Shown: in pieces, positions 43,187 to 52,634 of the stretch
Numbering within the stretch: the first letter of the stretch is position 1
How the letters are laid out: each line of letters begins with the position of its first letter
Assembly: GCA_028689655.1 (NCBI GenBank)
Contig: JAQVCT010000005.1
Coordinates: 78,070 to 142,069 of the forward strand
DNA length: 64,000 nucleotides
Direction: 5' to 3'
Source of the DNA: Lachnospiraceae bacterium
GTDB taxonomy: Bacteria; Bacillota; Clostridia; Lachnospirales; Lachnospiraceae
Program-made: the position numbers and the translations under genes
Notes under the pieces: model-generated
What the model saw: only the letters and a program-made list of their open reading frames with translations
Told to the model about the DNA's origin: nothing
Databases searched by the model: none

Positions 43187-45030
43187 TCCTTTGTGGCATC
43201 CTCACTTTCTCCGCTATTTGTCACCAGACTGGCAATGTAGACCATGTCGCCCCTGGAAAGCCCATCCGTGATCTCCACATTCACACCATCCGTAAATCCT
43301 GTGGTCACTTTTGTCAATGTCATCTCTCCATTTTTATCCTTGGTGTATACGTACGTTCTTCCATTTTGTTCCACGATGGCTTTTCTGGACACATAGAGCA
43401 CCTGGGATTTCTGATCTGTCACAAAAGTGACATCCCCCGTCATCCCTGCATATAGCTTCGATGTATCCCCCTTCACTTTGATGGTGACTGGATAGCTGAC
43501 TGTGGTAGCATGGTCAGAGGTGGCGGTGGTGGTAATCGCCGTAACCGTTCCCTCATAGTTCTCGTCCGGATAAGCTGTAAAGGCAATATTCACACTGTCA
43601 CCCACAGTAATATCCACCACGTCCTCCTGGGAAACGTCCACGCTGAGCGTGATGGAGCTTTCTGTCACATAGGAGATCAGATCACTGTTGCTTTCCAGGG
43701 TATCCCCCTCTTCATAATTTACCGCAGTGACCATACCGTCACTTTCCGCATAGATCGTGCCGTCCTCTCCTGCAAATGCATTGAAATCATCCAGCTTCTC
43801 ATTGGCATCATCCACGTCTGACTGTGCATCTGTCACATCCTGCTCTGCTGTGGCCACAGAATACTGATAAGTATCTCCTGCAATAGTGCCTGCCAGAGAA
43901 TTGGTCTCCAGAATCTGTTTTGCTGACAGCACTTCCACACCGGCATTTGCCTGTGCATCCTGTATCTTTGCAAGATAATCTGTGATATTGTCTTCTTCCT
44001 CTTTCACCTTATCTTCATTATCTGAAATGTCCTGCAGCATGGAATCGTAAGTATCTTTTTTGGTGATATAGTCTGACTGTATCGTCACGAAGGTTCGCTC
44101 ATTATTTTTATCCGCATCCAGATATTTTTTCTGCGCTGCTTCATATTTCTGTTTCGTCTCTTCATAATTGGTAATACCATCATGGTCATCATCCAGCTGA
44201 TAGTCTGCTATTTTTTCATTGTAGGTATCAATATTGGCATAGCATTCCCTGATGGAAGCGATGTAACCGGACACTTCATTATTCAGCTTTGCGACACTGA
44301 TGTCATAAATTCCCTGTGCGCTTCCCCCTGAGAGGTTATCACTGATCTGAGTATGTGTAGCCTCCAGCGTATCCAGAGAATTGCTGATATCTGCTTCCGA
44401 CAGTGTTGTCTCCGCCTCGGCAGCCTCCAGTGCCAGCTTTTTACGAATATTATTTACGGTACTTTCCTTTAATTTGTAGATGGGATCTCCAGCCAGAATG
44501 CGCTGTCCCACCGCCACATAGACTGCTTCGAACTTGGCATACTCGCTGATGTCCACGTCATCATCATCGCTTTCCGTATCCCCTTCACTGTCCTCCACTA
44601 GATCCAGATCATAGGTCTGTGTCTCTTCCTCGGTAGTGATGGAGCCGCTTTCCATGATACCTACCTGCAGATCTCCAAATTCCACGGGACTCTCCTTATA
44701 GAGATAGGTGTCAGCCTCCAGCTTTGGCTTGATAAATATGGTGTAGCAGGATGCCGCGACCATAGCCAGTATTAAGATTATAATGATTAGAAGACGCCTG
44801 ATTTTTTTCTTATTTCTATTCTTATTTCTATTCTTATGTCCATTTTTATGTCTGCTCGTATGCCCGCTCTGCTTACTTTCTTTATCCGATGTTTCTGGTA
44901 TTTCTGGTATTTCAGATACTTCTGAAGTCTCTGTTTTTCCTGCTTCTTCTGTTCTTATTTGTGTTTTTATTTGTGTTTCTATTTCTGTTTTTGTTTCTTC
45001 TTTCATTCCTGTTTTTGTTTCCGGACTCAC
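43183..45030 (-). CDS. Membrane fusion protein 2 of the efflux locus
   Basis: A 615-residue protein with the same architecture as its neighbours. Residues 1-80 form a cytoplasmic low-complexity head: first KTEIETQIKTQI-like, then HKNGHKNRNKNRNKKK, both written by 12-bp DNA repeats. A membrane helix follows at 80-102. The lipoyl halves are VEFGDLQVGIMESG and AESDGMVTAVNYEEGD, with a coiled coil between. The barrel is IAFTAYPDENYEGTVTAI and the tail contains LYVSRKAIVEQNG. A DDDDVD acidic patch replaces the Gly-rich loop of the others. It overlaps the gene before and after by 4 bp each. Confidence 0.9.
   Translation of the reverse strand: MSPETKTGMKEETKTEIETQIKTQIRTEEAGKTETSEVSEIPEIPETSDKESKQSGHTSRHKNGHKNRNKNRNKKKIRRLLIIIILILAMVAASCYTIFIKPKLEADTYLYKESPVEFGDLQVGIMESGSITTEEETQTYDLDLVEDSEGDTESDDDDVDISEYAKFEAVYVAVGQRILAGDPIYKLKESTVNNIRKKLALEAAEAETTLSEADISNSLDTLEATHTQISDNLSGGSAQGIYDISVAKLNNEVSGYIASIRECYANIDTYNEKIADYQLDDDHDGITNYEETKQKYEAAQKKYLDADKNNERTFVTIQSDYITKKDTYDSMLQDISDNEDKVKEEEDNITDYLAKIQDAQANAGVEVLSAKQILETNSLAGTIAGDTYQYSVATAEQDVTDAQSDVDDANEKLDDFNAFAGEDGTIYAESDGMVTAVNYEEGDTLESNSDLISYVTESSITLSVDVSQEDVVDITVGDSVNIAFTAYPDENYEGTVTAITTTATSDHATTVSYPVTIKVKGDTSKLYAGMTGDVTFVTDQKSQVLYVSRKAIVEQNGRTYVYTKDKNGEMTLTKVTTGFTDGVNVEITDGLSRGDMVYIASLVTNSGESEDATKE
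44809..45018. repeat. 12-bp in-frame minisatellites at the 5' end of membrane fusion protein 2
   Basis: Two runs of 12-bp units on the plus strand: CTTATTTCTATT and variants at 44809-44844, and TTTATTTGTGTT and variants at about 44958-45018. Both keep the reading frame and encode the charged cytoplasmic head. They resemble the repeats at 5629-5688 and 48621-48680. Confidence 0.75.
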
Positions 45031-46916
45031 TCCTGCTCACCTCCTGCCTGCTCTGCCTGTTTGCCTGATGATTTCTCCGCTTGTTCCTCTGTCTGTTCTT
45101 CCACTTGTTCTTCTGTCTGTTTACCTGATGTTCTCTCCGCCTGTTCCTCTGCCTGTAGACCCGATGTTTTCTCCGCCTGTTCCTCTGCCTGTATACCTGA
45201 TGTTCTCTCCACTTGTTCCTCTGTTGACACTTCTATGGAATCCTGTGTTGACTCCTTCGTGAGCCCTTCTTCTCTCAATTGATTCTCACTTACTGTACCC
45301 ATATCCGCCGATGAATCAATCCTATCTATCTTATCTATCCCATCTGCGGTGTCGCTTGTCTCTGTGGCATTCTGTGATTCAGATGGGAAGGTCACCACCG
45401 CGGTAAGGTTCACATCCAGATCACTCACATCGCCCTCCAGGGTAACTTCCACATTGTAGGTCACGCTGGATCTGCTGGTGGAGGAAGATGTGGGCTGTAT
45501 CTGTGTGATGACAGCATCAAAGTCATCGTGATCCTCTATGGCAACCGTTGCTTTGTCTCCGATTGCCAGTTGGGCAATGTAGCTCTGGTCGATTGCTACC
45601 GTTACAGTCACCGTATCCGGATTGCTGTATGCCATGACCATGGTATCGTCCGTAAGGTCCGTTGCCGCCTGAGAGGTAACCACACGGGCAGTGCCATTGC
45701 TGCTGGCTCTGAAATATCCATCACCCACCAGCTCCTCAAAGTGCGCCAGGTTATCCTCCGCATCCTCTTTATCATTCTGCTTTGCTTCCAGGTCTTCATC
45801 TAATTTCTTAATCGCTGTATTGTAGGTACTCTGTGCTGCGCCAGCCTCCGCTACCGCTGACTCATAGTTCGCCTTTGCCTCATTTTGGTCTGCTTCGTAG
45901 GTAAGCTGGGCTTCCTGTAACTGCAATTGCAGAGATTCCAGCTCCACCTTGCATTTCTCCAGCTGTACTGCTGCATCCTTTTTCGCTGCCTCATACGCAT
46001 CCTGTGCCGCTTCATATTTGTCTAAATATTCATATACTCTTTTCAGAAATGTTGTCATCTGATTCAACTGTTCTTTTTCTTCTCCACTTACCTGTACAGT
46101 TGACGAAGTACTTCCCGTACCATTGGAGCTGCTTCCTGTTCCCGAAGAGGCACTGCCTGACCCAGAAGCGTTTCCCCCGGTACTTACAAACTGATATCTG
46201 CTGTAATCAGTGTCACAGGTCTCCAGATATTGTGCCAGATTCCACTCGTTGACCCGTTCATTGAATACCCCATAATTTGTCTCATAGACATTTTTCCAGT
46301 ATCCCACATCATATTTATCATAATAGGTATCATTGTCTATGGCATCCTGATACTCCTGTATGTCTTCCTGTTTGTCTGCGATCTGTTCTTGCAGGGATGT
46401 AAGATTCTCATCAATGGAAGCTAATTTATCTGCGTATACGCTGGCTGCCAGTTCTCCGTTTTTGATGCTGAGATCGTAAGTGTTCTGCTCATCCACCTTA
46501 CTCAGGTTATAGGATACCACTCCACTGCGATAGTCCAGTTCCGCCTGGGTCACTGCCTTTTCCAGCTGTCTCTGTCCCGCTGATACGGTATCCTCGGAGA
46601 GCTTTAAGATGGGGTCGCCCTCCTTCACTTCATCCCCACTGGAGATATATACTTTCTCTATGTACAGGTCATCCTCCAGATAATCGATGTCGTAGGAATC
46701 CTCCACCATGCCTACCATGGTCGTTCCGCTGGCAACGATACTGCCGTCCGACTGTCTCTCTCCCATTCCTCCGGGACGTTCTCCCTGTATATCTGATTTG
46801 TTTCGCAGGGCAAAATAAATGATGCCCAGTGCTGCCACGATACAAAGCAGCACAACGCATCCGATTATTATAAAACGTCTTTTATTTTCTCTAAAAGCCA
46901 GCTTTATCTTTTCCAC
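45027..46916 (-). CDS. Membrane fusion protein 1 of the efflux locus, with repeat tail
   Basis: A 629-residue membrane fusion protein; first gene of the operon. One helix is at about 15-37, followed by GERPGGMGERQ, a lipoyl half (YIEKVYISSGDEVKEGDPILKL), a coiled-coil region split by a Ser/Gly linker (GNASGSGSASSGTGSSS), a second lipoyl half (FRASSNGTARVVTS) and a barrel (IGDKATVAIEDHDDFDAVITQI). The usual last domain is missing; from residue 566 the chain ends in 12-residue repeats (EEQAEKTSGLQA type). It overlaps the next gene by 4 bp. Confidence 0.9.
   Translation of the reverse strand: MEKIKLAFRENKRRFIIIGCVVLLCIVAALGIIYFALRNKSDIQGERPGGMGERQSDGSIVASGTTMVGMVEDSYDIDYLEDDLYIEKVYISSGDEVKEGDPILKLSEDTVSAGQRQLEKAVTQAELDYRSGVVSYNLSKVDEQNTYDLSIKNGELAASVYADKLASIDENLTSLQEQIADKQEDIQEYQDAIDNDTYYDKYDVGYWKNVYETNYGVFNERVNEWNLAQYLETCDTDYSRYQFVSTGGNASGSGSASSGTGSSSNGTGSTSSTVQVSGEEKEQLNQMTTFLKRVYEYLDKYEAAQDAYEAAKKDAAVQLEKCKVELESLQLQLQEAQLTYEADQNEAKANYESAVAEAGAAQSTYNTAIKKLDEDLEAKQNDKEDAEDNLAHFEELVGDGYFRASSNGTARVVTSQAATDLTDDTMVMAYSNPDTVTVTVAIDQSYIAQLAIGDKATVAIEDHDDFDAVITQIQPTSSSTSRSSVTYNVEVTLEGDVSDLDVNLTAVVTFPSESQNATETSDTADGIDKIDRIDSSADMGTVSENQLREEGLTKESTQDSIEVSTEEQVERTSGIQAEEQAEKTSGLQAEEQAERTSGKQTEEQVEEQTEEQAEKSSGKQAEQAGGEQE
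45030..45221. repeat. 36-bp coding repeat: 12-residue tail repeats
   Basis: The 3' end of membrane fusion protein 1 encodes four 12-residue units EEQ(A/V)E(K/R)(T/S)SG(I/L/K)Q(A/T), plus shortened units, over residues 566-629. The DNA units are about 36 bp and well conserved, which suggests recent slippage. Confidence 0.85.
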
Positions 46917-47169
46917 TTACATTCCTCCCGAGTTAAAATTCATTCCTCTTCAAATTTATTATTGTAACTTTTTCCAGTATAGGTAGTAAATGTTTCCAAA
47001 AATTGAGGAAAGTGTGAAAAAACTGTGTTTTTGAATAAACAATTTTTATTATTAACGCAAAATGGGAACTTTTTTTACGAATATTATGTAAAAACAGTTC
47101 CCATTTATTAAGATGTTATGAAGTTATCTTTAAGAATTCCATGATTATACAGTGAAAAGTTGTTAAAAA
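46917..47169. other. Intergenic region upstream of the efflux operon with a long hairpin
   Basis: This 253-bp AT-rich stretch continues into a repeat element at 47170. At 47059-47108 AAATGGGAACT-g-TTTTTAC and GTAAAAA-a-AGTTCCCATTT form an 18-bp stem with one mismatch around a 9-base loop, on the minus strand upstream of the efflux operon. It may end the aminotransferase transcript or act in the operon leader. No gene was seen. Confidence 0.7.
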
Positions 47170-47243
47170 TAATCTGGTCATATTAACGTCATGCCCTTCG
47201 TTCATTCCTGACGCAGATTACTTCATAATCTGGTCATATTAAC
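47170..47243. repeat. Dispersed two-hairpin element copy (1.3 units)
   Basis: The unit-end sequence TAATCTGGTCATATTA occurs at 47170 and again 56 bp later. Between are ACGTCATG...TTCAT, CCTGACG and CAGATTA-CTTCA-TAATCTG. Order and period match the 57-bp array at the left end. The aminotransferase stop codon lies at its edge. Confidence 0.8.
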
Positions 47244-48495
47244 CAAAGCACTCCCTAATGATCTCTATTACGATGTCCTGCTGCTCCGGGGTCATCTTAT
47301 TATCACTTGGCAGGCAAAGTCCTCTGTGGAAAATATCCATTCCTACATCCAGAGGTTTTCCGTCTCTTCCAACAGCACCCCCCGCAATATAGGCATTGGT
47401 CTTTGCTCTTCCGCTTCCCTCTCTGGTCACGAAGCCATTCATGCGGTAAATTGGCTGCATATGCATTGGTTTCCAGACAGGTCTTCCCTCCGCATTGTAT
47501 TTTGCCAGGGTCTCCAGGATCTCTGTAGGACAGCTCTTTCCAGGTTCCGCGATATAGATAGCTTCCTGCTCTCCCCTTACCTGTTTACACATGGCTTCCG
47601 GGTTGATGATCATGCAGGACAGCCAGTAATTGGGATTGCTGTTGGTAAGATCCATGGGATTCATCTGCACCGGCAAGCCTTTAAGTCCTTCTTTGTAGCG
47701 TTCATAGACTGCCTTTTTCTGCGCGATATGCTCTTCCAGGTGCGGATACTGACCTCTCACCACACCGGCGATGACATTGCTCATGCGGTAATTATAGCCC
47801 AGCTCCTCATGCTGATACCATGGTGCATTCTCCCGGGACTGGGTAGACCATTTACGTGCCTTCTCCGCTGCATCTTTATCATCTGTCAGCAGCATGCCTC
47901 CCGCTGATCCTGTAATGATCTTATTGCCATTAAAGCTGATGATATTATAGGTTCCAAAAGTACCTGTCATCCTGCCCTTATAAGTAGCTCCCATGGATTC
48001 CGCTGCATCTTCTACGATGATCGCCCCATGACGGTCACAGATTTCCCTGAGTTCATCGATCTTTCCAGGCGTGCCATACAGATGTGCCACCACCAGAACC
48101 TTTACTTCCGGATAAAGTTCAAATGCTTTTTCCAAAGCCACAGGGTCCATGTTCCAGGTATCATACTCTGTATCGATAAAAATGGGGATACCACCTTCGT
48201 ACACGATGGGATTTACCGTGGCGTCAAAAGTCATATCTGATGCAAATACCCTGTCTCCCGGCTTCACTCCAGCCAGCTTCACAGTCAGGTGAAGTGCCGC
48301 CGTTCCTGCGGATAATCCAACGGCATATCTGCAGCCGACCTTCTCACAGGTAAGACGCTCCACCTCGTTCACATTCTCTCCGGCGGTGGTCATCCAGTTG
48401 GTGTCGAAAGCTTCCTTCATATATACCAGTTCCTCACCATGCATGGTGGGCGTAGCCAGAAAAACTTTATTCTCAAATCTCTGAAATTCTCTCAT
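47239..48495 (-). CDS. DegT/DnrJ/EryC1/StrS-family aminotransferase
   Basis: A 418-residue PLP enzyme that usually aminates a keto-sugar nucleotide for surface polysaccharide synthesis. The substrate-entry GLSAGTAALHLTVKLAGVKPGDRV, the cofactor Asp in EDAAESMGATYKG and the Schiff-base Lys in ISFNGNKIITGSAGG are all present. AAAAGGAGC precedes the start. It stands alone without glycosyltransferase or dehydratase neighbours, so the sugar is unknown. Confidence 0.93.
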   Translation of the reverse strand: MREFQRFENKVFLATPTMHGEELVYMKEAFDTNWMTTAGENVNEVERLTCEKVGCRYAVGLSAGTAALHLTVKLAGVKPGDRVFASDMTFDATVNPIVYEGGIPIFIDTEYDTWNMDPVALEKAFELYPEVKVLVVAHLYGTPGKIDELREICDRHGAIIVEDAAESMGATYKGRMTGTFGTYNIISFNGNKIITGSAGGMLLTDDKDAAEKARKWSTQSRENAPWYQHEELGYNYRMSNVIAGVVRGQYPHLEEHIAQKKAVYERYKEGLKGLPVQMNPMDLTNSNPNYWLSCMIINPEAMCKQVRGEQEAIYIAEPGKSCPTEILETLAKYNAEGRPVWKPMHMQPIYRMNGFVTREGSGRAKTNAYIAGGAVGRDGKPLDVGMDIFHRGLCLPSDNKMTPEQQDIVIEIIRECFG

Positions 48496-48620
48496 GTCAA
48501 ACAGCTCCTTTTCGTCATTTCACGATAATGATGAAAACATCTTACCACTTTGTCATATCATGGTCAAATGACTTGCCATGAATCAGCCAAATATCCATTT
48601 TCAAATTCCTGTCTTTATCT

Positions 48621-48680
48621 CTATTTTTATTTCTATTTTTATTTCTATTTTTATTTCTATTTTTATTTCTATTTTTATTT
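48621..48680. repeat. 12-bp minisatellite (CTATTTTTATTT) x5
   Basis: Five perfect 12-bp units end exactly at the 3' end of the hybrid kinase gene; the kinase stop codon (TAA) lies in the last unit. The first ~20 bases upstream are a decayed copy. Confidence 0.92.
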
Positions 48681-51452
48681 CTGGAAAAGCTGCTTTATAA
48701 GTGTCCGATACAGCAGCTTTACATCCACTGGTTTGGAGAGATACTCACTGATTCCTGCTTCCTCTGCCTTTTGCTTATCTGCCTGATATGCATCTGCTGT
48801 CATGGCGATAATGGGAATGGTGTCACCATTCTTATCCTGCATGCTTCTGATCTTCCTGGTGGCTTCTATTCCATTCATCACAGGCATACGCATGTCCATA
48901 ATAATACAGTCAATGGTGTCCCTCTGGGCTGCTTCAAATTTTTGTACTGCGATTTCTCCATTCTCTGCACAGATTACCTCTGCTCCTTTATTTTTCAGAA
49001 GCTTCCTGATGATTTCCATATTCAGTGCATTGTCTTCCACTACCAGAAAACATTTTCCTGCCAGAAACTGTTCCGTGTCGGTCTTTGATTCCCTTTGATC
49101 CCCACTGCCATCCGTTTTATGAACAACAGGTACACGCAGCTTGACCTCCACTATGGTTCCCTCGCCCTCGCTGCTGGTGATCTGGATGGTACCGCCCATC
49201 TTATCTATGATCTTTTTCGATATGGCAAGTCCCAGTCCCGTTCCCTGCTGCACATTTTCATGCTCCTGTGCAAAGGGTCTGAATAATTTTTCCTGAAAGC
49301 TCCTACTCATACCCACGCCATAGTCCTGCACTACAAAGTCCAAATCCAATGTATCTGCATCGACTCTGTGATAATTGGTGGTAAAGAGCACCTTGCTGCC
49401 AACTTTACTGAACTTCACCGCATTAGACAACAGATTCATGAATATCTGATTGAATCTCACATGATCCACATAGATATTCTCCGCTATATCGGTTCCGCTG
49501 ATCTCCAGCTGTATCTTCTTCTGCTCGCACAGTGGACTTATCATGGTCTGAATGGTTTCCCGCAGACTGCTGCATTGATAGGCGGATGGATGCAGTACGA
49601 ACTCTCCGCTCTCTATCTTGGACATATCCAGCACATCGTTGATCAGACTGAGTAAATACGCACTTGATGTGTCTATCTTATGCAGATAATCCTCCACCGC
49701 TCTTCTATCTCCTATCTCATCCTGTGCAAGAGAAGTCATCCCGATAATTGCATTCATAGGAGTCCTCATCTCATGGCTCATCCTGGACAGGAATTCGCTC
49801 TTGGCATTACTTGCAATGAGAAGTTCTGTATTTTCCTTCCTTTTCTGTCTGTTAATCAATATCGTGACCACCAGTGCTGCGATGAGGGCACATAAGGCAG
49901 TTACCATCACTGTCATTCCTATGGGATGCTTCCTGATCCAGTAATAGACTCCTATATGCTCTCCTACATAAGCGGTATCCTGTAAAAAGGAGTTCATCGT
50001 ACTGTCATCGATACTGCTGATCACTTTATTTACCACCGCGATCAATTCCGATGATGTATCCTGTGCAAATCCTACCACATAGGATCGATCACTCTCTGAT
50101 AGTGGAACCTTTACGATATTCTGGTAGGACTTTTCTGACATGATATAATCCACCACAAAAGAAGAGCCATATCCATAGTCCGCCTCTCCTTCCTCCACCG
50201 CTTCCATGGCTGTTTCCACATTAAAATACATTTTTTCCTCTGACTGGTACTCGTTATATATGGGAGCTGTCTGCGCCTGTGCCAAAATGCAGTTTTTCAG
50301 ATCATCCGGATTCGCTCTCCTATTATAATAGAGTTCCAAATTTGACCGGATCAATGGAACCGATAAAATAAGATTTCTCCTCAGCGCATACTCATAATCA
50401 GACATCAGTCCAAGGGCCATATCATATTTTCCACTGGCCATTGCCTGATCCAGCGTATCACCCTTCTCCATGGGACATAGGGTAACGTCCAATCCCGTCT
50501 GTTCAGACAGATGTTTTACAAAGGATACGAAGATCCCTCTGTATTTCCCCTCACTGTCAATATACTGCATAGGAACGATCTCATAGGGAATCACTACCTT
50601 CAATTCCTTTTTATCTGCAATATATGCCTGCTCTTCCTCTGTGAGCTCATAATCACTTTCCAAACCTCTAAAATATTTATTATGAAGATTGACCCTGAAC
50701 TCCGGCTCCGTTTCTTTGATAGACTTCAATGCTTCATCTATTTCCCTTGTAAGATTTTGATTTTCCTTCTGTGCGATCATATAAAAAGGCCGATTCGCAA
50801 AATTTGCAACTGTCTTTGTCCGTGGATGGGCAATCAGACTAATGGAAAGAAGCACATCTGCACTGCCATTCTCGATTGCTTCCTCCTGCTCATACTGGGA
50901 CTTACAGTAGACCGGTGTGTATGCCATGTCATTGGCTCTGCAATAGCTCTCCAGCTCTGTATTTCTGTTCACTGCATCCTCGATCATGGCTACCTTCAAG
51001 GGTCTTCCCAGATGGGTCAGTCCATCGGTGGTAATCTCTGCGTTATCCCGACTGGCTACAAGGGTAGTGAAGCGATCCCCACAGCTTTCCACCGGATATG
51101 CATACTGCTCCGCCATGGATGCATCATAGAGCATCCCTGTCATAAGATCAAGTTCCCCATCTGCGACCTTTTCCATGGCTTCTATGATCATACCATTCTC
51201 ACTGGTAGAATCCATCTGGACAAATTCAACATTCCATCCCGCATATTGGGCGATCTTCATCACGAATTCATAAGAATATCCCGTGTAATTGCCCTCTTTG
51301 TCCTTTTCCATAAGACCTTCTTGCTCTACTGCGGCTACTGTCACCGTTCTATTTCCATTATCTGCATCCGCTCCCCATGCCTTTAACGGGATCAAGGTGA
51401 TGACAAGTGCCACCATAAAAATTGTTACTAATATGTCTCTGTACTTTCGCAT
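48675..51452 (-). CDS. Hybrid histidine kinase with two extracellular solute-binding (SBP_bac_3) domains and receiver
   Basis: A 925-residue membrane sensor; ATG 51452 follows GGGGGGAC. Layout: signal/membrane helix 8-28; two tandem amino-acid-binding-like modules, about 36-260 and 283-495 (each starting VTVAAVEQ or LKVVIPYEI); membrane helix 510-533; HisKA with the phospho-His at 560 (SRMSHEMRTPMNAI); HATPase with N673/N677, DYGVGM at 710 and GTGLGLAI at 737; receiver with phospho-Asp853 (IIMDMRMPVMNG). It has no HTH output, so a separate Hpt/regulator or the neighbouring cyclase may take the signal. It starts 44 bp after the diguanylate cyclase gene. Confidence 0.95.
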   Translation of the reverse strand: MRKYRDILVTIFMVALVITLIPLKAWGADADNGNRTVTVAAVEQEGLMEKDKEGNYTGYSYEFVMKIAQYAGWNVEFVQMDSTSENGMIIEAMEKVADGELDLMTGMLYDASMAEQYAYPVESCGDRFTTLVASRDNAEITTDGLTHLGRPLKVAMIEDAVNRNTELESYCRANDMAYTPVYCKSQYEQEEAIENGSADVLLSISLIAHPRTKTVANFANRPFYMIAQKENQNLTREIDEALKSIKETEPEFRVNLHNKYFRGLESDYELTEEEQAYIADKKELKVVIPYEIVPMQYIDSEGKYRGIFVSFVKHLSEQTGLDVTLCPMEKGDTLDQAMASGKYDMALGLMSDYEYALRRNLILSVPLIRSNLELYYNRRANPDDLKNCILAQAQTAPIYNEYQSEEKMYFNVETAMEAVEEGEADYGYGSSFVVDYIMSEKSYQNIVKVPLSESDRSYVVGFAQDTSSELIAVVNKVISSIDDSTMNSFLQDTAYVGEHIGVYYWIRKHPIGMTVMVTALCALIAALVVTILINRQKRKENTELLIASNAKSEFLSRMSHEMRTPMNAIIGMTSLAQDEIGDRRAVEDYLHKIDTSSAYLLSLINDVLDMSKIESGEFVLHPSAYQCSSLRETIQTMISPLCEQKKIQLEISGTDIAENIYVDHVRFNQIFMNLLSNAVKFSKVGSKVLFTTNYHRVDADTLDLDFVVQDYGVGMSRSFQEKLFRPFAQEHENVQQGTGLGLAISKKIIDKMGGTIQITSSEGEGTIVEVKLRVPVVHKTDGSGDQRESKTDTEQFLAGKCFLVVEDNALNMEIIRKLLKNKGAEVICAENGEIAVQKFEAAQRDTIDCIIMDMRMPVMNGIEATRKIRSMQDKNGDTIPIIAMTADAYQADKQKAEEAGISEYLSKPVDVKLLYRTLIKQLFQK

Positions 51453-51496
51453 AATGTCCCCCCTAGTGTATATAGGCATTATACCATTAAAAGCAC

Positions 51497-52459
51497 CTAA
51501 GAGATAACACTATTTTCAGCTGTCACATCCCTGGTGATTACCGCCACATAATTGGGTATTTCATCTCTTAGAAAGATTACCCTGCTCTCCATCCTTATCA
51601 CGGATAATGCATTTTTCAGACGATAATACACGCTGATTTCATCTATTCCTTCGTCGTCACCGGCAATTTGCGCAATAACCTCCGGTGCCAGATACCTGCG
51701 GTAATTTTCCACATCATCAGGATGTATCTGCTCTCTGCACATATATTCATAAGCGGATGCATATTCACCCTCTCTGTCAATTGCAAAATAGTTCGTATCC
51801 TGCAAATCAATCTGATAATATCTCATCGTTTCTACATTGATCTCCGTGTATACACCCACCACACTGATCAATGCACGACTCATGCGGCTGATCGATTGGC
51901 ACTCCGCTGTCTGACCGATTGTCGGGACTTTTTTATTTACGAACATTCGCTCATCTGCCACCTCGAATAATTGTCGGATCTGTTCATCTGCACCTGTAAA
52001 TTTATCCGTAAACGCATATCCCGCAGCTATGGATATCTTAAAATCTGCCAAACGCGGAAGGGTGACCTTTGCAACTTCATGTTTGAACTGCGCCACCTTT
52101 CGCTCGATAAAGATCTTCTTACAATTTCGTAGGACCACCAGAAATTCATCCCCGCCTATTCGAATTACCCTGTCCGAACATCTGACACAGCTCTTCAGTT
52201 TATTTGCCACCTCCATCAGAAGCTCATCTCCCCGATTATGCCCAAAGGTATCATTCACGTACTTGAAATTATTGATATCGGCAATGACAAATCCTATTTT
52301 GTTCGTTACTTCCGGAAATGCCATATAGCACCCTTCATCATAATATCTGCGATTAAATACACCGGTCAGAGAATCCAGGTAGACTTTTTCCTGCATCTGC
52401 TTCATTTCCTGTGCTAACCTCTGTAATTGTTCCCTCTCCACCAATTCTAACTCTCCCAT
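51497..52459 (-). CDS. Diguanylate cyclase (GGDEF) with C-terminal PAS-like domain
   Basis: A 321-residue cytosolic protein starting at ATG 52459 after GGAGGAG. A short coiled coil (1-22) is followed by a GGDEF domain, residues about 24-190: DSLTGVFNRRYYDEG and RIGGDEFLVVL, with the active GGDEF motif intact and no RxxD inhibition site that I could recognise. The C-terminal 215-315 segment (YYQIDLQDTNYFAIDREGEY... YRRYLAPEVI) looks PAS-like, an unusual order (GGDEF first). It is likely a c-di-GMP source, matching the PilZ protein at 17427. Probably co-transcribed with the kinase downstream. Confidence 0.9.
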   Translation of the reverse strand: MGELELVEREQLQRLAQEMKQMQEKVYLDSLTGVFNRRYYDEGCYMAFPEVTNKIGFVIADINNFKYVNDTFGHNRGDELLMEVANKLKSCVRCSDRVIRIGGDEFLVVLRNCKKIFIERKVAQFKHEVAKVTLPRLADFKISIAAGYAFTDKFTGADEQIRQLFEVADERMFVNKKVPTIGQTAECQSISRMSRALISVVGVYTEINVETMRYYQIDLQDTNYFAIDREGEYASAYEYMCREQIHPDDVENYRRYLAPEVIAQIAGDDEGIDEISVYYRLKNALSVIRMESRVIFLRDEIPNYVAVITRDVTAENSVIS

Positions 52460-52546
52460 TGTAAAATCTCCTCCCACGCAGTCCGCAATTCACTGTTTTC
52501 TCTTGTATCTCTATTCTCATAATTCTCTGAATATTATCTTATAATT

Positions 52547-52617
52547 GGACTAATACTAGTCCCATTATATCACTTTATGTGGCTATGATAAAGAAAAAAG
52601 TGGGCTAAAACGAGTCC
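52547..52617. promoter_or_regulatory. Twin palindromic sites in the divergent cyclase / XRE intergenic region
   Basis: GGACTAATACTAGTCC (52547-52562) is a perfect inverted repeat, and GGGCTAAAACGAGTCC (52602-52617) is a close second copy ending 17 bp before the XRE start. They flank the probable promoter, the usual layout for an autoregulated XRE-type repressor. Confidence 0.7.
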
Positions 52618-52634
52618 ACTTCTAAGAGGTACTT

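Noticed and set aside
48621..48680. CRISPR-like or replication-origin repeats
   Set aside because: They are 12-bp head-to-tail minisatellites with no spacers, DnaA boxes or associated genes.
50511..51386. A 291-codon plus-strand reading frame opposite the hybrid kinase
   Set aside because: It mirrors the sensor part of the kinase and has no recognisable domain or start signal.
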